A DNA stretch of 64,000 bases from Fasciola hepatica (Eukaryota; Platyhelminthes; Trematoda; Plagiorchiida; Fasciolidae). Shown piece after piece: positions 47,613 through 61,411 of this stretch. Location: positions 2,604,001-2,668,000 of the forward strand of contig CANUEZ040000183.1 in the NCBI GenBank assembly GCA_948099385.1. Reading direction: 5' to 3'. The position numbers and the translations under genes were made by a program. The notes beneath the pieces are model-generated. The model was not told the origin of the DNA. It saw only the letters and a list, made by a program, of their open reading frames with translations, and searched no databases. Position 1 is the stretch's first letter. Each line of letters opens with the position of its first letter.

Positions 47613-50600
47613 AATATGATGGTAGAGGCAAATTGAAGATTTCCAGTTGGATATGGCCACAGACAATGAAAAAATCGAACCCAGATTAAATTGCCTTATT
47701 ATCAGCCTTAATGACCGGTGGACCACCAACAATTACATTCCATTATTCTTACTATCAGGATAACAAAATTTCAATGCTATTTTGCCGTTCGATTCCACAG
47801 TTGCGCTCTACTGTCACTAACATTTCGCTGTCTCATCCATCCGAACTTGATATGGCACGAACAAACTTGATACAACAGTCGACTTGAATTATTGGTCAGG
47901 AAATCATGAACCGTTTGTCATGGTTGATACAGAGCCACGTTTGGTTGTCCTAATTCGAGTTACGCTTGTCGCAGTGATGTGTGACCAATTTGACATTTCA
48001 TTATCCTTGATTCTCGCCGTATTTCGAACGAGACTCAAAAATGGTGTTGGGCAATACTGGACTTTTAATAATGTCTGGTAACTACAAGACTGATGATGAC
48101 AGCCTAAGCATTTGCGATGACACCTATATACTCCCGATGCGTATAACATTATTGTTTCCGAATACGGCACGAATATAAACAACACAGGACAACATACCGT
48201 ATCTTCTCAAATTATCGAGATTTCTGTTGAGATGTTCTACGTATTGCCCAACGATGGCCTCTGAAAAATCAAGTGAACCACTCTGATTATTGAAACTTGA
48301 TTTTAGCAGATGATGCTTGTTTTGGGAGCATCTAATAAAGCACACGAGCATATACGTTGCGCAGATAGACAGATCGCCAGGAGTAACGTTACAGACATGC
48401 AAATACTGGATAGTTATGTTATTACAGTGAGCAACTCGCTAAATTACTCCCAACTAGTGGCTCCCTGATCGTCAAATTCCAAAGGAGGACCAATCATGAA
48501 CAGGTACAGAAACTATATGCTTAGTATAGCCTGAAATCTACACCTTCTGTAGCATGACACTGAAATACATGGACAAATATGGCGTTGCTGTTTGAGGCCC
48601 AGCACGGTGGGCAAATGTGATTCGCTAAATTGCGTCACAATATGCTGACAGTTGACTAGTTGGCCGAGTGTTGTGATGGGTAGCCAGCATGTTATTAGTT
48701 CTTGGTAAATATTAAAAATGATATGTGAAGAATCGATTGTATTACGGACACATGCGTCATGACTACATTGTTATATGGAATATGGAGCCTGTCATTCGTT
48801 AGGGTTACCTAAGCACTTAACTTTGGTTTGACAAAATCATAATTGACACCTCAGTGACAATGCATTTTCAGGGAGACTTTCGACTCCCTGTTGGTAAATC
48901 CACGTGGTTCTCCGTGCATAATCAGGGAAAAATATGATGACTGATAATTTGTTGTCTAAATCTTTCACTGACGGTTCAGTTTGCTTTAGGAGAACCCATC
49001 AAAAGTCATTCCATGAATATCAAGCAGAAACCCTGATATAAAGCTAGTCTGATAATAACCGGGGAAACGCACGTAAGAAAACTTTCAATGTTAACCGATA
49101 CGCTTCCTTCGTGGGTTGTTATTATATGACGAAGCTTGCACAAATGTGACATTGTAATTTTGCTAGTGATTAGGTATCTAACTGGTGACATTTTATATAG
49201 GATTTTGAGTCCCAGCGTTTCCATTCAGTGGTTACAAGATATTGAAGCACACAAAAATGATGCGCCATAACGAGTTCCCAAAACTCACCGTTACGAAGTA
49301 TTACCGAAGAAATTCGTGAAAACCGGTCGATAAAGCCATTGAACGTTCCTAAGAGAACTGCATAACTAGCTGGTAGGAAAGAGTAGAATCTCAGTATCAA
49401 TAATTCGACTGATATCATGATTCGGGGAAAAGTCGGCCAAGTGAACTCATCAAAAACCAATGAAGGATTGTCAAAATTGGAGTGTCCCGAATGAACACAA
49501 TTTAACGATACTGTTTTACTGATGAGAGCGCTAGAATAAAATATGGTATTTGTGCTAATCAGTCATCCATGACCAATCCGTTCTGAAGTAATTTGAGGTA
49601 TGCATGCAACACAGGACGGTTTATTCAAGCTGGAGAGGTAATCGTTCGTGACAGCCAAATACGTGTAAGCTAGGCGGACTGTATCACCAACAAACCGGTT
49701 AATTCGCTAACCCTGGATTTTGACCACCTATTCTTATGCTCTTGAATCATAGACGTCATTGAATAACGGTAGAAAGGAACGGTTTTTTTAACCTGGAACT
49801 GTGCTGATGGACTTAAGAGTAAGGTAAATGAGGTTCCGTGTGGTGTTCAGTGCATTCAATGCACATCATTGGGCAGACATCACCAGCCTAAACAGACGGC
49901 TATGGCTCATAGGAATTTGCACCGCTGAGGTCCAAATCAGGTCTTCCATGAGGGATAGTTTGACGTTCCTTCACGGGAGTGTCGATCATCTTCCTCATGC
50001 TGGGTTCCATCTTGATTGTTTAGAGTCAAAGGGCTTGGCCAGACGGATTGGTCAGGGATCCCACAGAAGAAATTGTTTACGTTTTGTGCAACCTTCAGCT
50101 ATGATTCGCCTACAAACGGCCAACTTTCTCATATCCAAGCATCATACTTGTTATTTTTCAAATTCAAGGTCGATACACAAGGATACACAAGGAATCAGAA
50201 TCATGACCATTAGAAGTAACAACTATTCGAAAATCGCGGTTGTTTTTGTAACAAATTCTTCGCAGTATTATTACAAAATGATTATTCTAAATTTCTAAGG
50301 TCAGGCATACATAGTCAGCAGAATTAGATAATTGAGATGCACGGTAAAGGTCTGCTGGACTTTTAGTATTTGAAGAGTTGTTCAAAATGATCAAGCCATG
50401 CTGTAGAATGTGTGATAAATTCAGTTAGGTACACTACTCGAGTGTCTGTGAGATCCGCCTAACAGAAGCTGGAAGATGTCATTCACTATGGTTTCTGGCA
50501 CGGTAAAATGCATGATAACATTCGGTCTCATTTTGCTTCGCTCATCATTTATGTTGATTCCTTTTTATTCTCAATCCCTACTGAGTAGGCCGCTTTTATT

Positions 50601-51776
50601 TTGCTTTCAAATTACCATACATCCTGTCTTAAAATTGAAAACAAAGCGTATGCAAGTGCAGTTTGGTACAAAATTAGTGAAATCGGATTGGTATATATCG
50701 TAATGGTGACACACACGGTTGTGGTATGTTTGTCAAAGTCCATTGTCAACCGTAAATCAGTTCGTTTCGTGGAAACTTTCAATTTGTTCTTCATTTATCC
50801 GAAACGTTTGAAATATAAACTCATTCTGATGGATTCATGTTTGACCAGTGACAATTAACCGGCTATGGCTTAACCAAACACTCAGTACTTCTTTAATGAT
50901 CCAATCACGGTTGTTATGGGGTAAGTATATCAGCAAAGCCTTCAATGTGTACATGGTTCCAATACTATGAAAGCATAAAAAAATAAGACTTTTTGTCAGG
51001 TTCGACCTAAATAACGAAGGGTTCTCTGGTGGGTTGTATGGCGATCATATCATTTTGTATCGTCGTTGCGAGTAATTATATTTTTTTATTTATCTTTTCA
51101 CGGATTGAAAATCTCTACAAGAGGTTTTCTACCATTCCTAGGCTACTAATTGGAAAACGTGGCCAAAGACGGCCAATTTATTCGAAACCAAGCGACAAGA
51201 TTTGTTAGTTCACCAGGCTGAACGTTCAAACATGGTCGGTTAATCATCGGTTGTTACGATCATCATCGTTATTGTCAACATTTTGAAATCAGACGGAGAA
51301 GAAAAAAGTAAAACTGAAAGTGCCCGCATACAAGTGCGTCAAATACAGTGTTCTGGCAATCGTTTATACAGGATCAAGCCGATTACGGTAAAAGAATTGC
51401 ACTTGACATATATTCATGTGAGTTAATATAGATGATCAGTAACAAAACAGGCGTTAGAGTCATCCTGAGCAAGGTTTTGCAGTTAGTAAGAAGATTGCCA
51501 AAAATGTTAACATTCGAAACATTAGCTTAGTAACCACATTTCCGGTAAAACTGTATCATCAAATACGGGACATTGGGGCCACAAGTAGAGCATCTTTTTT
51601 CTACACAAACCCATTCAAAGTCGGTGCTTGTGAAGGAACTACCGAATCATCAACCATTACCTGGTCTCGACTTCTTCCTCAACTTTTGTGTTTAAAAAGC
51701 ATGTTAAAACAAAACCATCAAAACATAGTAGAAGAAAGAACTATAGAATAAACCGAATTAGGAAGAAGAAACTCAC
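47613..51776. other. Unassigned DNA, possibly intron of the gene starting at 51834
   Basis: Lies downstream, on the minus strand, of the signal-peptide exon. No second exon could be chosen with confidence. The longest frame is 156 codons on plus at 49828-50298 with a true ATG, no motif and no splice support. Confidence 0.3.
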
Positions 51777-51834
51777 GAGCAGCGTTGAGCGTGGCAGCAT
51801 ACAGAATGAGACACGCGAAATACTTCAGAAACAT
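51777..51834 (-). CDS. First coding exon of a secreted or membrane protein
   Basis: ATG at 51834 opens MFLKYFACLILYAATLNAA, a classic signal peptide: one lysine, a hydrophobic core of about 14 residues, then a small-residue cleavage region near LNAA. After 58 coding bases a consensus donor (GTGAGT, 51776-51771) follows in phase 1. A TATA box lies about 40 bases upstream of the ATG, so the 5' leader is only some 10-20 bases long. A short first exon carrying just a signal peptide is common in flatworm secreted-protein genes, including micro-exon genes, cathepsins and Kunitz proteins; this exon cannot tell them apart. The rest of the gene should extend toward lower coordinates. The combination of TATA, ATG, signal peptide and donor in correct order makes this the strongest host-gene signal in the window. 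Confidence 0.6.
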
Positions 51835-51870
51835 TTTCACGTAACAATGAGAATAAGGTTTTGGTGAACA

Positions 51871-51880
51871 CCTTTATAAG
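51871..51880 (-). promoter_or_regulatory. TATA box of the signal-peptide gene
   Basis: Read on minus, CTTATAAAGG at 51880-51871, with a TCATTG initiator-like motif about 25 bases downstream (near 51850). Position and orientation fit transcription into the exon at 51834. Confidence 0.55.
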
Positions 51881-52849
51881 GCTGTTCACGGGAAGTCCAA
51901 CCATACGGAAGGCACACCGAACGAATCATGCGCACTCAACTTAGGTCGATGGGGGGTGTGTGAAGACACCATTCTACGGACACAAAAATACGCACCACTC
52001 ATTTTGGCAGAAAATTAGCGTATATTTGTGAACAACACCCGGAAAAGCTAGAGTTCTTCGCAGCAAGCGTGTGAATGAACACTTAGTGATCACTCTCTGC
52101 GTATCATCTGTTAGGACTAATGGGTGTGTCCTTAGTTAACTTGATGGGAATACGAGTAAACAACACATTTACTATACAACTATGTACGACAATTTAGCAA
52201 GAGCTCCGCAATCAATGAAAGGCAGCCAAATAGAAAAGTAACTATAGGTCTTAAAAAGATTCTAAAGAGGGGGTAATAAAACGGACTCCTTCTTGTAGAG
52301 GTGTTTCCACCGAAATGATAGAGCAAAGATGACCGTCCCGCGCCCTCTATCGAGTGGACTGATATTCAATCTGGGGGAAATGGTTAAACTGTGAGCCAAA
52401 TACTGGCAGCATTTTGGAAGTGCAACAATCTGCTCACCAGCATCTGCGCAGGAGGTTGTACTGGACAGTCCGGATAATACCTTTACGTGCAGGACGCTTG
52501 GACTGAAAAATCAATCATGGGCTCCAGAGCTCAGCAGAAACCCAACCGACGGTCGCTCTGCGGTAGATGCATTTTGCTTAGATTATGACCCAATAGGTTG
52601 CAACCTAGATGCAATCACAAATGTCTTCTACAAAACGTTACATGATTTCCGAAGTAAAGAAAGTCGAGGTGAAATCGAGATTCCAGCGAGACACGTGAAT
52701 GCTAGAGCAGTTTGGCACATTTTGAGAGAGGCGTACTTGGGAGATCTTAGTGGCTTCCATCTAATTGTTCAGAAAATGGAGAACGATTATTAGCTCTATA
52801 TTTAGATCACTACCTGTTTATTGTCAGCACAGATTTTAAACTTTCTTAT
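51881..52849. other. Unassigned DNA upstream of the promoter and LINE relic
   Basis: The segment 52400-52790 has a long plus frame with a protein-like look (LDAITNVFYKTLHDFRSKES) that may be a decayed endonuclease part of the following LINE, but no endonuclease motif could be read. Confidence 0.3.
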
Positions 52850-54410
52850 CGTTGGTATGCCACCTGGTATCTGCCCTATCTGAGTCCGTGGTAGACCCAG
52901 ACATACAAGGTCTCAATCAGTCAGAGATGTTGAGTTTCATAGAAGGCAGTAACTCGTACTGGAGCATCAGTCGGTACCATCATGTCCACGTGATTAACTG
53001 TACCTGCCAACGTACGGTGCAGCTGTGCTCAAAGAGTGGTATGCTCTCTGATCCGTCTTGCCTCTAAAATTTCCGAAACACGCTAGCTGGAAAGCTAGGA
53101 TCAACGCCATCAGATTACCCCGACCACCACCAGTCGTGTAATAGTGATGCCTTGTATTCTGCCCTCAAAGTAAGTTGTTGTCTAACCCGTTTTGTCGTGA
53201 CAAGCTGCAATTATGCTAAGTTGCTGCGCAATCTGGATGCATAGACATTCATCCCAGCAGCTCGCGAACATAATAACGCACAGTTCACAACTAGGCGTGA
53301 GCTCAATGATGGTTTACTCAGAGATCGTGAAATTTTGGTGTTGTAAGCGAGCATCACCGATAAACAAACCCGCCGTGAAGGGAAATCCCTGTAGGGTGTT
53401 TCATCTCATTCTGGTCACCCGTAGAAAACCTTTCGATTAAAGTGAAAAGATCGGTGAGTTCAACAATCTACAGCGACCTCACGTACGTTTGGCGAAGCAT
53501 TTTAAAAGCAATGTTTTGCTGGTTTCCACGGCCAGCCCGTCCCATAGCTCTTTCAACGTAAGTCCCATGGTCTTTTTCGATAGATCCGTCATCTGAATTG
53601 GGGATCCACAGAAAAATCCAAGCAGTTGAATGTCACAAAGAAGAGGGTTCAGACGGTCTTTTCCCAGTCCTGCTTAAATATGGTGGACTGTGGGTCATTA
53701 AATAACTCGAAGTTTTGCTCTCCAAGATCCCCTTCTCGTGCTGCGAATCAGTCATCTTGGCCGTTTTCAAGAATAGCTCTATCAGTGACTGCGCCCACCA
53801 TAGACGTATATAACAAATGCCAGTAGCATCTAAGCTACTTTGTCCTGGCAATCTTTCGCCTGTGCCTGCATTCACACAGTGTGATGGCTAGTTAGAAGTG
53901 GTCAGTAGTTCCCAGTACCGAAGCCAAACCAGCTACGGTGAACCAGCACCACCTGTGTTGATACCATGACATCCGGTTTTCCCTCTGGGAGAGTGTGCAG
54001 TATCATAGTTTGTATTGTTCTTCTATACGGTTTTGAGATCTAGGTTCGGCGTTGAGGTTTCTCGAGGGATTTCTGTGTTCGAACACCGGTATCTCCCCAG
54101 TCTTGCTCGTATCTGGTGGTAACCTCGAGGGAACAATATCAAGCTACACCCTGGTGAGTTCGGTGTTGATAATCATCTTTTGTGCAAGAAAAGCGCTTTA
54201 GACCGCTTTCCATGGCTCGAGCAAGTTTTACACATGCCTGCACATTGTTCACTTTTTCATGTCCTTTTTGCACGTGATGGGCTATGCCGGAAGACGAGGC
54301 ACGACGGTCAAGTTATGGTTTGGTATAGTGGCACTGGAAAGTTAGCTTGAGCGTTAATTTCTGCTGGTGCTTCATGTACGCGTGGTAGAAACACAAGATA
54401 TGAGGACTAT
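52850..54410 (+). mobile_element. LINE (APE-type, RTE/CR1-like) relic with RT palm deleted
   Basis: Plus-strand blocks in shifting frames follow the LINE order. Endonuclease-RT linker: FRNTLAGKLGSTPSD (near 53070), IPAAREHNNAQFTTRREL then LRDRE (53250-53330), GEFNNLQ...RLAKHF (near 53455-53510). RT fingers: GSDGLFPVLLKYGG (near 53650) and VASKLL (near 53825). Next come blocks that normally lie beyond the catalytic centre: a YHDIRFSL segment near 53965, VFEHRYLPSLARIWW (near 54075-54120) and LDRFPWLEQVLHMPAH then RKTRHDGQVMVWY (54195-54330). The roughly 90 bases between VASKLL and the 53.9 kb block cannot hold the palm with its YADD, so this part is deleted. It is the same general LINE type as the relic at 2020-3370, in the opposite orientation. 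It is inactive. Confidence 0.75.
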
Positions 54411-54596
54411 CCAGTTCTTCTAACATTATCCAAGAACAAATGAAAAACAAAATATAAAAATAGAGGGAATACATTGGAAACAAAACAAAATTTGCAGTTA
54501 TTTGATCTGGTCCAAATTTTATTCCCTTGTTTTCCTCCATTTTGTAATTCTTTTCCGTCTTGTTGCAAAGCCATCATGCCTGTTCTCAAAGCGAAG

Positions 54597-54601
<5 letters not shown>
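54411..54601. other. Unassigned short interval
   Basis: Nothing recognised between the LINE end and the TA tract. Confidence 0.3.

Positions 54602-54628
<27 letters not shown>
54602..54628. repeat. (TA)n microsatellite
   Basis: TA tract of about 27 bases, the shortest of the eight. Confidence 0.93.
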
Positions 54629-56673
54629 GAACCATCACCACCGAACTCCTGTTCACTTACCTCATTGGAAGACATTTCTATCCTACGGAATAGCAATAAC
54701 ATTTCGTAAAGTTCTACTTAGCAAGATAAATTCCCAAATACTATTAGCTCCCTAGTACCAAGATTTATTGACAATAGACACCTATCATCGTCCTTACCCG
54801 TAGACTCCATTGACAATCGATGTCTTGACGGATACACTCACCAGCTGTTTGGAGTTATAAATGCTTCGAAGATTCTCCGAAAAGACATTGACGCATTGAT
54901 CCCGTGATAACCAGATTCACTTGCCTACCTGGGAGAGCTGATCGTCGTCAGCCAAACTCCAGCTGGACTTCAAGTACGGCTAACAAATGTGCTCAATCGC
55001 ATCAAAGAACATGGCTCCTATCTCAGCCAACAATTCTTATGGCGCACGTATCAAATACCTTGGTCCCGCCTTCGATGCACGAGGAAGACACCCGCACCCC
55101 GAAAAGGGTTGAGCCAATTAAAAATGACACAGCCCACTGACGCATCCACATCACAACGTACCGCCAAGAGATTAGTCACTACAATACAGAAGCAAGTTGA
55201 ATATTCAAGACCCACCAATTTGTACGGATATGTATTTGGCATCGATCAATCCATAGTTATGGCAGTCACTGATAATTAATAATAAGGAAAATAAACATTT
55301 ACTCTCGACACTGGAACCCAAAAGCGGCAATACTTGATACAGGCAACCGGTAGTAATCCTAATCCAATTGTAAACTACAGGATAGGAAGAGAAGCTAGAG
55401 CCTATCAAGAATACACCACGTCAATTCCGATCGACTGTTACATGTTATTGTTCTCTCTAGATACCACATTTTACTTGTCTTTATTTTTCTCTGACTTCCG
55501 CTCATCGCACGAAGACGATACTGTTGGTCCATGAGCCATTTGTAACCCTTCTGATTTTACTATATCTCAGAACAAGTTTGGTCACGGGACATTTGTGCAT
55601 CTGATCTCACCTTTATTCGACCCCATACATAAGACAGAATCATTTTATACTCTACTCAATGTGGACTTCTGTAAATTTACAAATATAAATTGCATAGAGG
55701 GAAAATGGTGAGAAAATGTTCAACAGAGCAATGATGATAATGAAAACTGCACTGGTTTGCCCGGAGAGGGTAAAAAGAGTCAATGTTTGACTACAAACTT
55801 TTCAACCAAATGCGAGCTGAATCAAACACTGATTCCTAGCATATTCATATAGGAAGTAGATAAGTCTAACTGCATTTGGTGTAGACGGATGCGAATTGCA
55901 TGCAAATACATCATGATCATAATAACCAGGGGAATTCACAAAAGCTAAAGTGGGTAAATCAAGTACTATAAACACGCGAGTCTGTGCCCTTTAATCCGAC
56001 CCACTAACATTGATGAGTGTGCTCTAATTTCTCAGATGAATCTCTATCCATGGGTACAGAAAAGACCGTGGATATACCATGCGTGCTGATCATGATCACA
56101 CACTCGCATGATATCCCATTAGTTAAAATGTTCTTTGTGATTATTGCCGTTCGACCCAGATTAGTTGGTTTGTTACAGTCGCATCAGACAGCTATTTACT
56201 AAATCGGTGGTCCATCCATCCGCTTTTCGGTCGTTATTATTGTCCTCGGTTGTGGACGAGAGCATGCGTGATATCCGCTAGCCAGATCATAGATAAGCAA
56301 CTTTGCTCTCCATCCTGGCGGTCTGTTAGCGAAATGAACAAGAATCTCTGCAAGTGACGCTCCCGTGAAAACCCTTACGCTATGTGAATCATACAGGCAC
56401 CATCTCAATGCATAGGATTTACGGTGACACAATTTTTTAATTAGACCATGGAAGATCACGGAACAGGAGTAGAATACCATTTGTGGAATAGAATAATAAA
56501 CGGCAGATTTTTTGTGATCAAACGGCCTTAGAAAAAACTTCATAATATGAAACGCAGAATTTCACTCCGCCCAAAATCTGAGAAGGTTGATATAGATAAA
56601 ACCTACTTTAACCAACAAGCGGTTAGATAGAGTTGGCTTTGATTATATTGGATATGGAGTTGATCATATAATA
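54629..56673. other. Unassigned DNA
   Basis: Only short frames occur, including a 114-codon ATG frame on minus at 56199-56543 with no motif. A segment near 54880-55090 is vaguely LINE-like but could not be aligned. Confidence 0.3.
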
Positions 56674-58387
<1,714 letters not shown>

Positions 58388-59763
58388 CTTCATATTTTTC
58401 GACCCAGCCCAACGAAATACTTTTATTTTTTGACAAATCATTTCGAACGACAAATGGGATGAACCTGTAGACGAACTCAGTCAATAACAAACATGCTTTT
58501 GTCAGTGTTCTTTTATTTCGTTCCTCTAAAAGAAGCATACATCCAAGCTTCCAAAGTATCCACTAGCATAAGACAATTGAAAAAATAGCCAGTATCGTAA
58601 TTGACCCTCACCTCAAAAAGTAATCAGAAAGTAACGTCTGAATGCACCTGTTCGTGTTATTGTGCAATTACCAACCACTGTGGTGAGATTTTCATGGTCA
58701 TGTAGCAGGTTTTATTGGAAAAAAATTACAGTAGCTTCAGCCAAATCGGAGTTTCCAAGCATTGGTAATGAGCTTAGTGATAAACGTGCTTGAGGTATCA
58801 GAGAAAACTATTAACTTGATTCACCTTATAGATTCGACCCGTCTAGATGGCATTCAGACTCCGTCCGACCTCTGGTATTGGTGGTGCGGTTTTATTCCGT
58901 AGGCTAGATAAAAGGTCAAAACAAATACAGGTATCATTCACCACACCAAGCAGCTTCTGGGTTTTTCATTGATCGTATAGATATTGAGTCCATACTATCT
59001 GCTTTGGAGCTAAGAATTCAGGAAATGACCATTATTGATTAGCTTAGAAGAAAAATAGCCAGAGATCAATAATAACGTCGCAAGTTTGAGGGTTTGAGAA
59101 AATCATTTACTGGTCTCCAGAGTTTAACACAGAGCACTTTGCAAAACGTTTTCATTTCACACAAAATACTAACATAAAGGTTTGCCTAAAACGACGCAAA
59201 AGGTCATGTCAAAAGAACTCACCGATATTTTGTGAGCTAATGAAACGAATCGATTCAATGAGGCTATAACTGATGTGATATTTTCGACTTACTATATATG
59301 GTTCTGTTTGAATTTTCGTAGATCACAACAATATTCGGTTCGTAATGGTGTACATATAGCCATAGTTTCTTCAGAATTCACCGTCATCGCCGTATCTGGA
59401 TTGTTGTCCACATCGAATAAGCAAATAACAGCTTCAATATTCGCCGTAGAATCTTGTCACTCTGGCTCTACGGTTCGTTCTGACCTGGATGGACCCAGAA
59501 AAAAATTGTTCCATATGATCTATTCGTAATTAATTACTCTAGCAGATTTGCATAGTTTTGACACATTTTCCAGAATAATGGTGAACACACTTAGCTACGT
59601 AGTTTTTCATATTTATCGAGTACTTTCCAAACAGGTGTTTTCATTGTTTCTCTGACCATAATACAAAGCCGATTTTCGAAAGAAACTCTTCGATTCACAT
59701 AAAATTACACCCACTGAACAACCGCATGTTTTTGAACACTACAAGTCTAGGATCCACCATTTA
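58388..59763. other. Spacer of the inverted duplication
   Basis: 1376 bp of AT-rich DNA between the two arms, with no recognised gene or repeat and no self-complementarity noticed beyond the arms. It would be the loop of a hairpin transcript. Confidence 0.8.
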
Positions 59764-60649
59764 TCTTGTTTCTCAGGGACATGGAATCTGAGAGCAGAGG
59801 TGAGGTAATTAAAAAGATCTCATAAGTCATAACTGACTGAATTGGTTTTGGTGCCCATAATCGTCTGAGATCAGAACTGAGAATAGCCCAATACTGCGCC
59901 ATTTCTGCAGAAATGAACTTGGAGTCAACGTTTAAGACTCTTGTTGTTGGACACTTGAATATGGCATCAGTGGAGACACTCTCCGCTACAAAATAAACAT
60001 AATATAGACTCTTGAAGACAGCAGAATGAATTCGAGTGATTCGAGTCCCAGTGAACTTGGTGATGAACTTCAACTAGTCATCAGGGTCCTTTATCGCCAC
60101 CGGCTGTTAGCAGTGTTTCAGGTCATACTGTATGCAAAACGACTCACGGAAATCTTGTGAAAGAAGATCTTTTTTTGATCTATCGCTTCAGGCAGTCACA
60201 AATATAGTTTTGGGTAAAGAAGAGTATATATGCAGCTAAAGATATCAGTGAGTGAGTAAGCGTGCAACAGATCCGAGGGATTGCAGAAGTTCTTAAACGT
60301 GTGCACAAGTCTTCAGCAAACTATAAAGGCACAGATTCGTTCACTTTTGCAAAGATGATTAAACAACAGGTTCTGTCTGAACGAACTATGTTTTCCCCAG
60401 ATGTGGAATGCCTATTCAAAAAAGTTCCGTTGATCGAGACGGTAGATTTCATCTGTCAATACTTGACCAATATTGGTATCAAACTTCACATGGCTGTGGT
60501 CAAGCTAAAGTAATTATTCATCAGATGTACATGGAATGCACATTTTCTATACAACGGAATTGCAACAGGATACCCACTTGGCCCTCTTCTGGCGGATAGA
60601 TTCCTAACCAAACTCGAAAGAGGCCCACCACGCAGCACCATCGGCAATC

Positions 60650-60702
<53 letters not shown>

Positions 60703-61411
60703 CAGGTATATAGAAACACTCGTAATTTGTTACTCAACTGAAGATATTGCCAAACTCCTGCGGACATTGAACAACGCGCACGCAATATCCATATTTACAG
60801 TGGAGACAGGGACGGACATCTTCCTCGCTTTTCCCGACGTGGATTCACGCAGAATGAAGTACGGACATAAAGAAAGGGGTGTGTGTCGGAAATGCATCTG
60901 GTTTGGGCAATATACACTTTTCCCAAATTAGTACCCCTACGATACAAGAGAAACCTAGTGAGCTCTCTGATCTACAGAGCTATAAGCATCTGTAGTTCTG
61001 ATACGATGGTCCAGGAAATTAAACACCTACTTGCCACGTTATTGAAAAAGAGCTATCCAGAACCGTTTGTTGGTCAATATGTTGGTCGGAGGAGACACAA
61101 AATGAAAGTGTAAACGGCTTAAAAAGAGTGTCTTCCTGACTGTCCCGTCAAAATGTTGAAAACCCTTGGAAATATTAGAGCTATGCTTACCTAAGACCCC
61201 CGGGGAGTCCCTCCCGGCTTCACCTGTCCGAATCTTAATAAATACCGGGCCTTTTTTTGTTCAACAATCTGAGAGCAAGTTGGCTATTTTTCAAGTAGAA
61301 CCTAATGTACATGGGTTGATGAAATTTTTGATTTCTTCAAGTTGGATTCCTCTCGCCTTATCCGTTAGCCACATATGTGATTCACTTTCTCGTTTCTCTA
61401 TACCCAGGAAG
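59764..61411 (+). mobile_element. Right arm of inverted duplication, carrying a dead PLE
   Basis: 1648 bp, the reverse complement of 56674-58387, with roughly ten substitutions noticed by eye. The only length difference is that of the (TA)n tract (66 bp, which equals the whole difference between the arms). The PLE reads on plus: FSPDVECLFKKVPL (near 60395), [11 protein letters not shown] (near 60575), TA tract 60654-60699, RYIETLVIC (near 60705), RYKRNLVSSLIYRAISIC (near 60940-60995), FVGQYVGRRRHKM (near 61070), then ILINTGPFFVQQSESKLAIF, the linker preceding the endonuclease. No intact GIY-YIG endonuclease is present. Both arms share the YIET box and the TA interruption, so the element was dead before it was duplicated. 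Confidence 0.9.
60654..60699. repeat. (TA)n microsatellite inside right-arm PLE
   Basis: 46-bp TA tract at the same place in the PLE as the 112-bp tract of the left arm. Confidence 0.97.

Noticed and set aside
49828..50298. 156-codon plus-strand ATG frame
   Set aside because: No domain, no promoter and no splice context, and it ends in low-quality AT-rich codons. Left unassigned.
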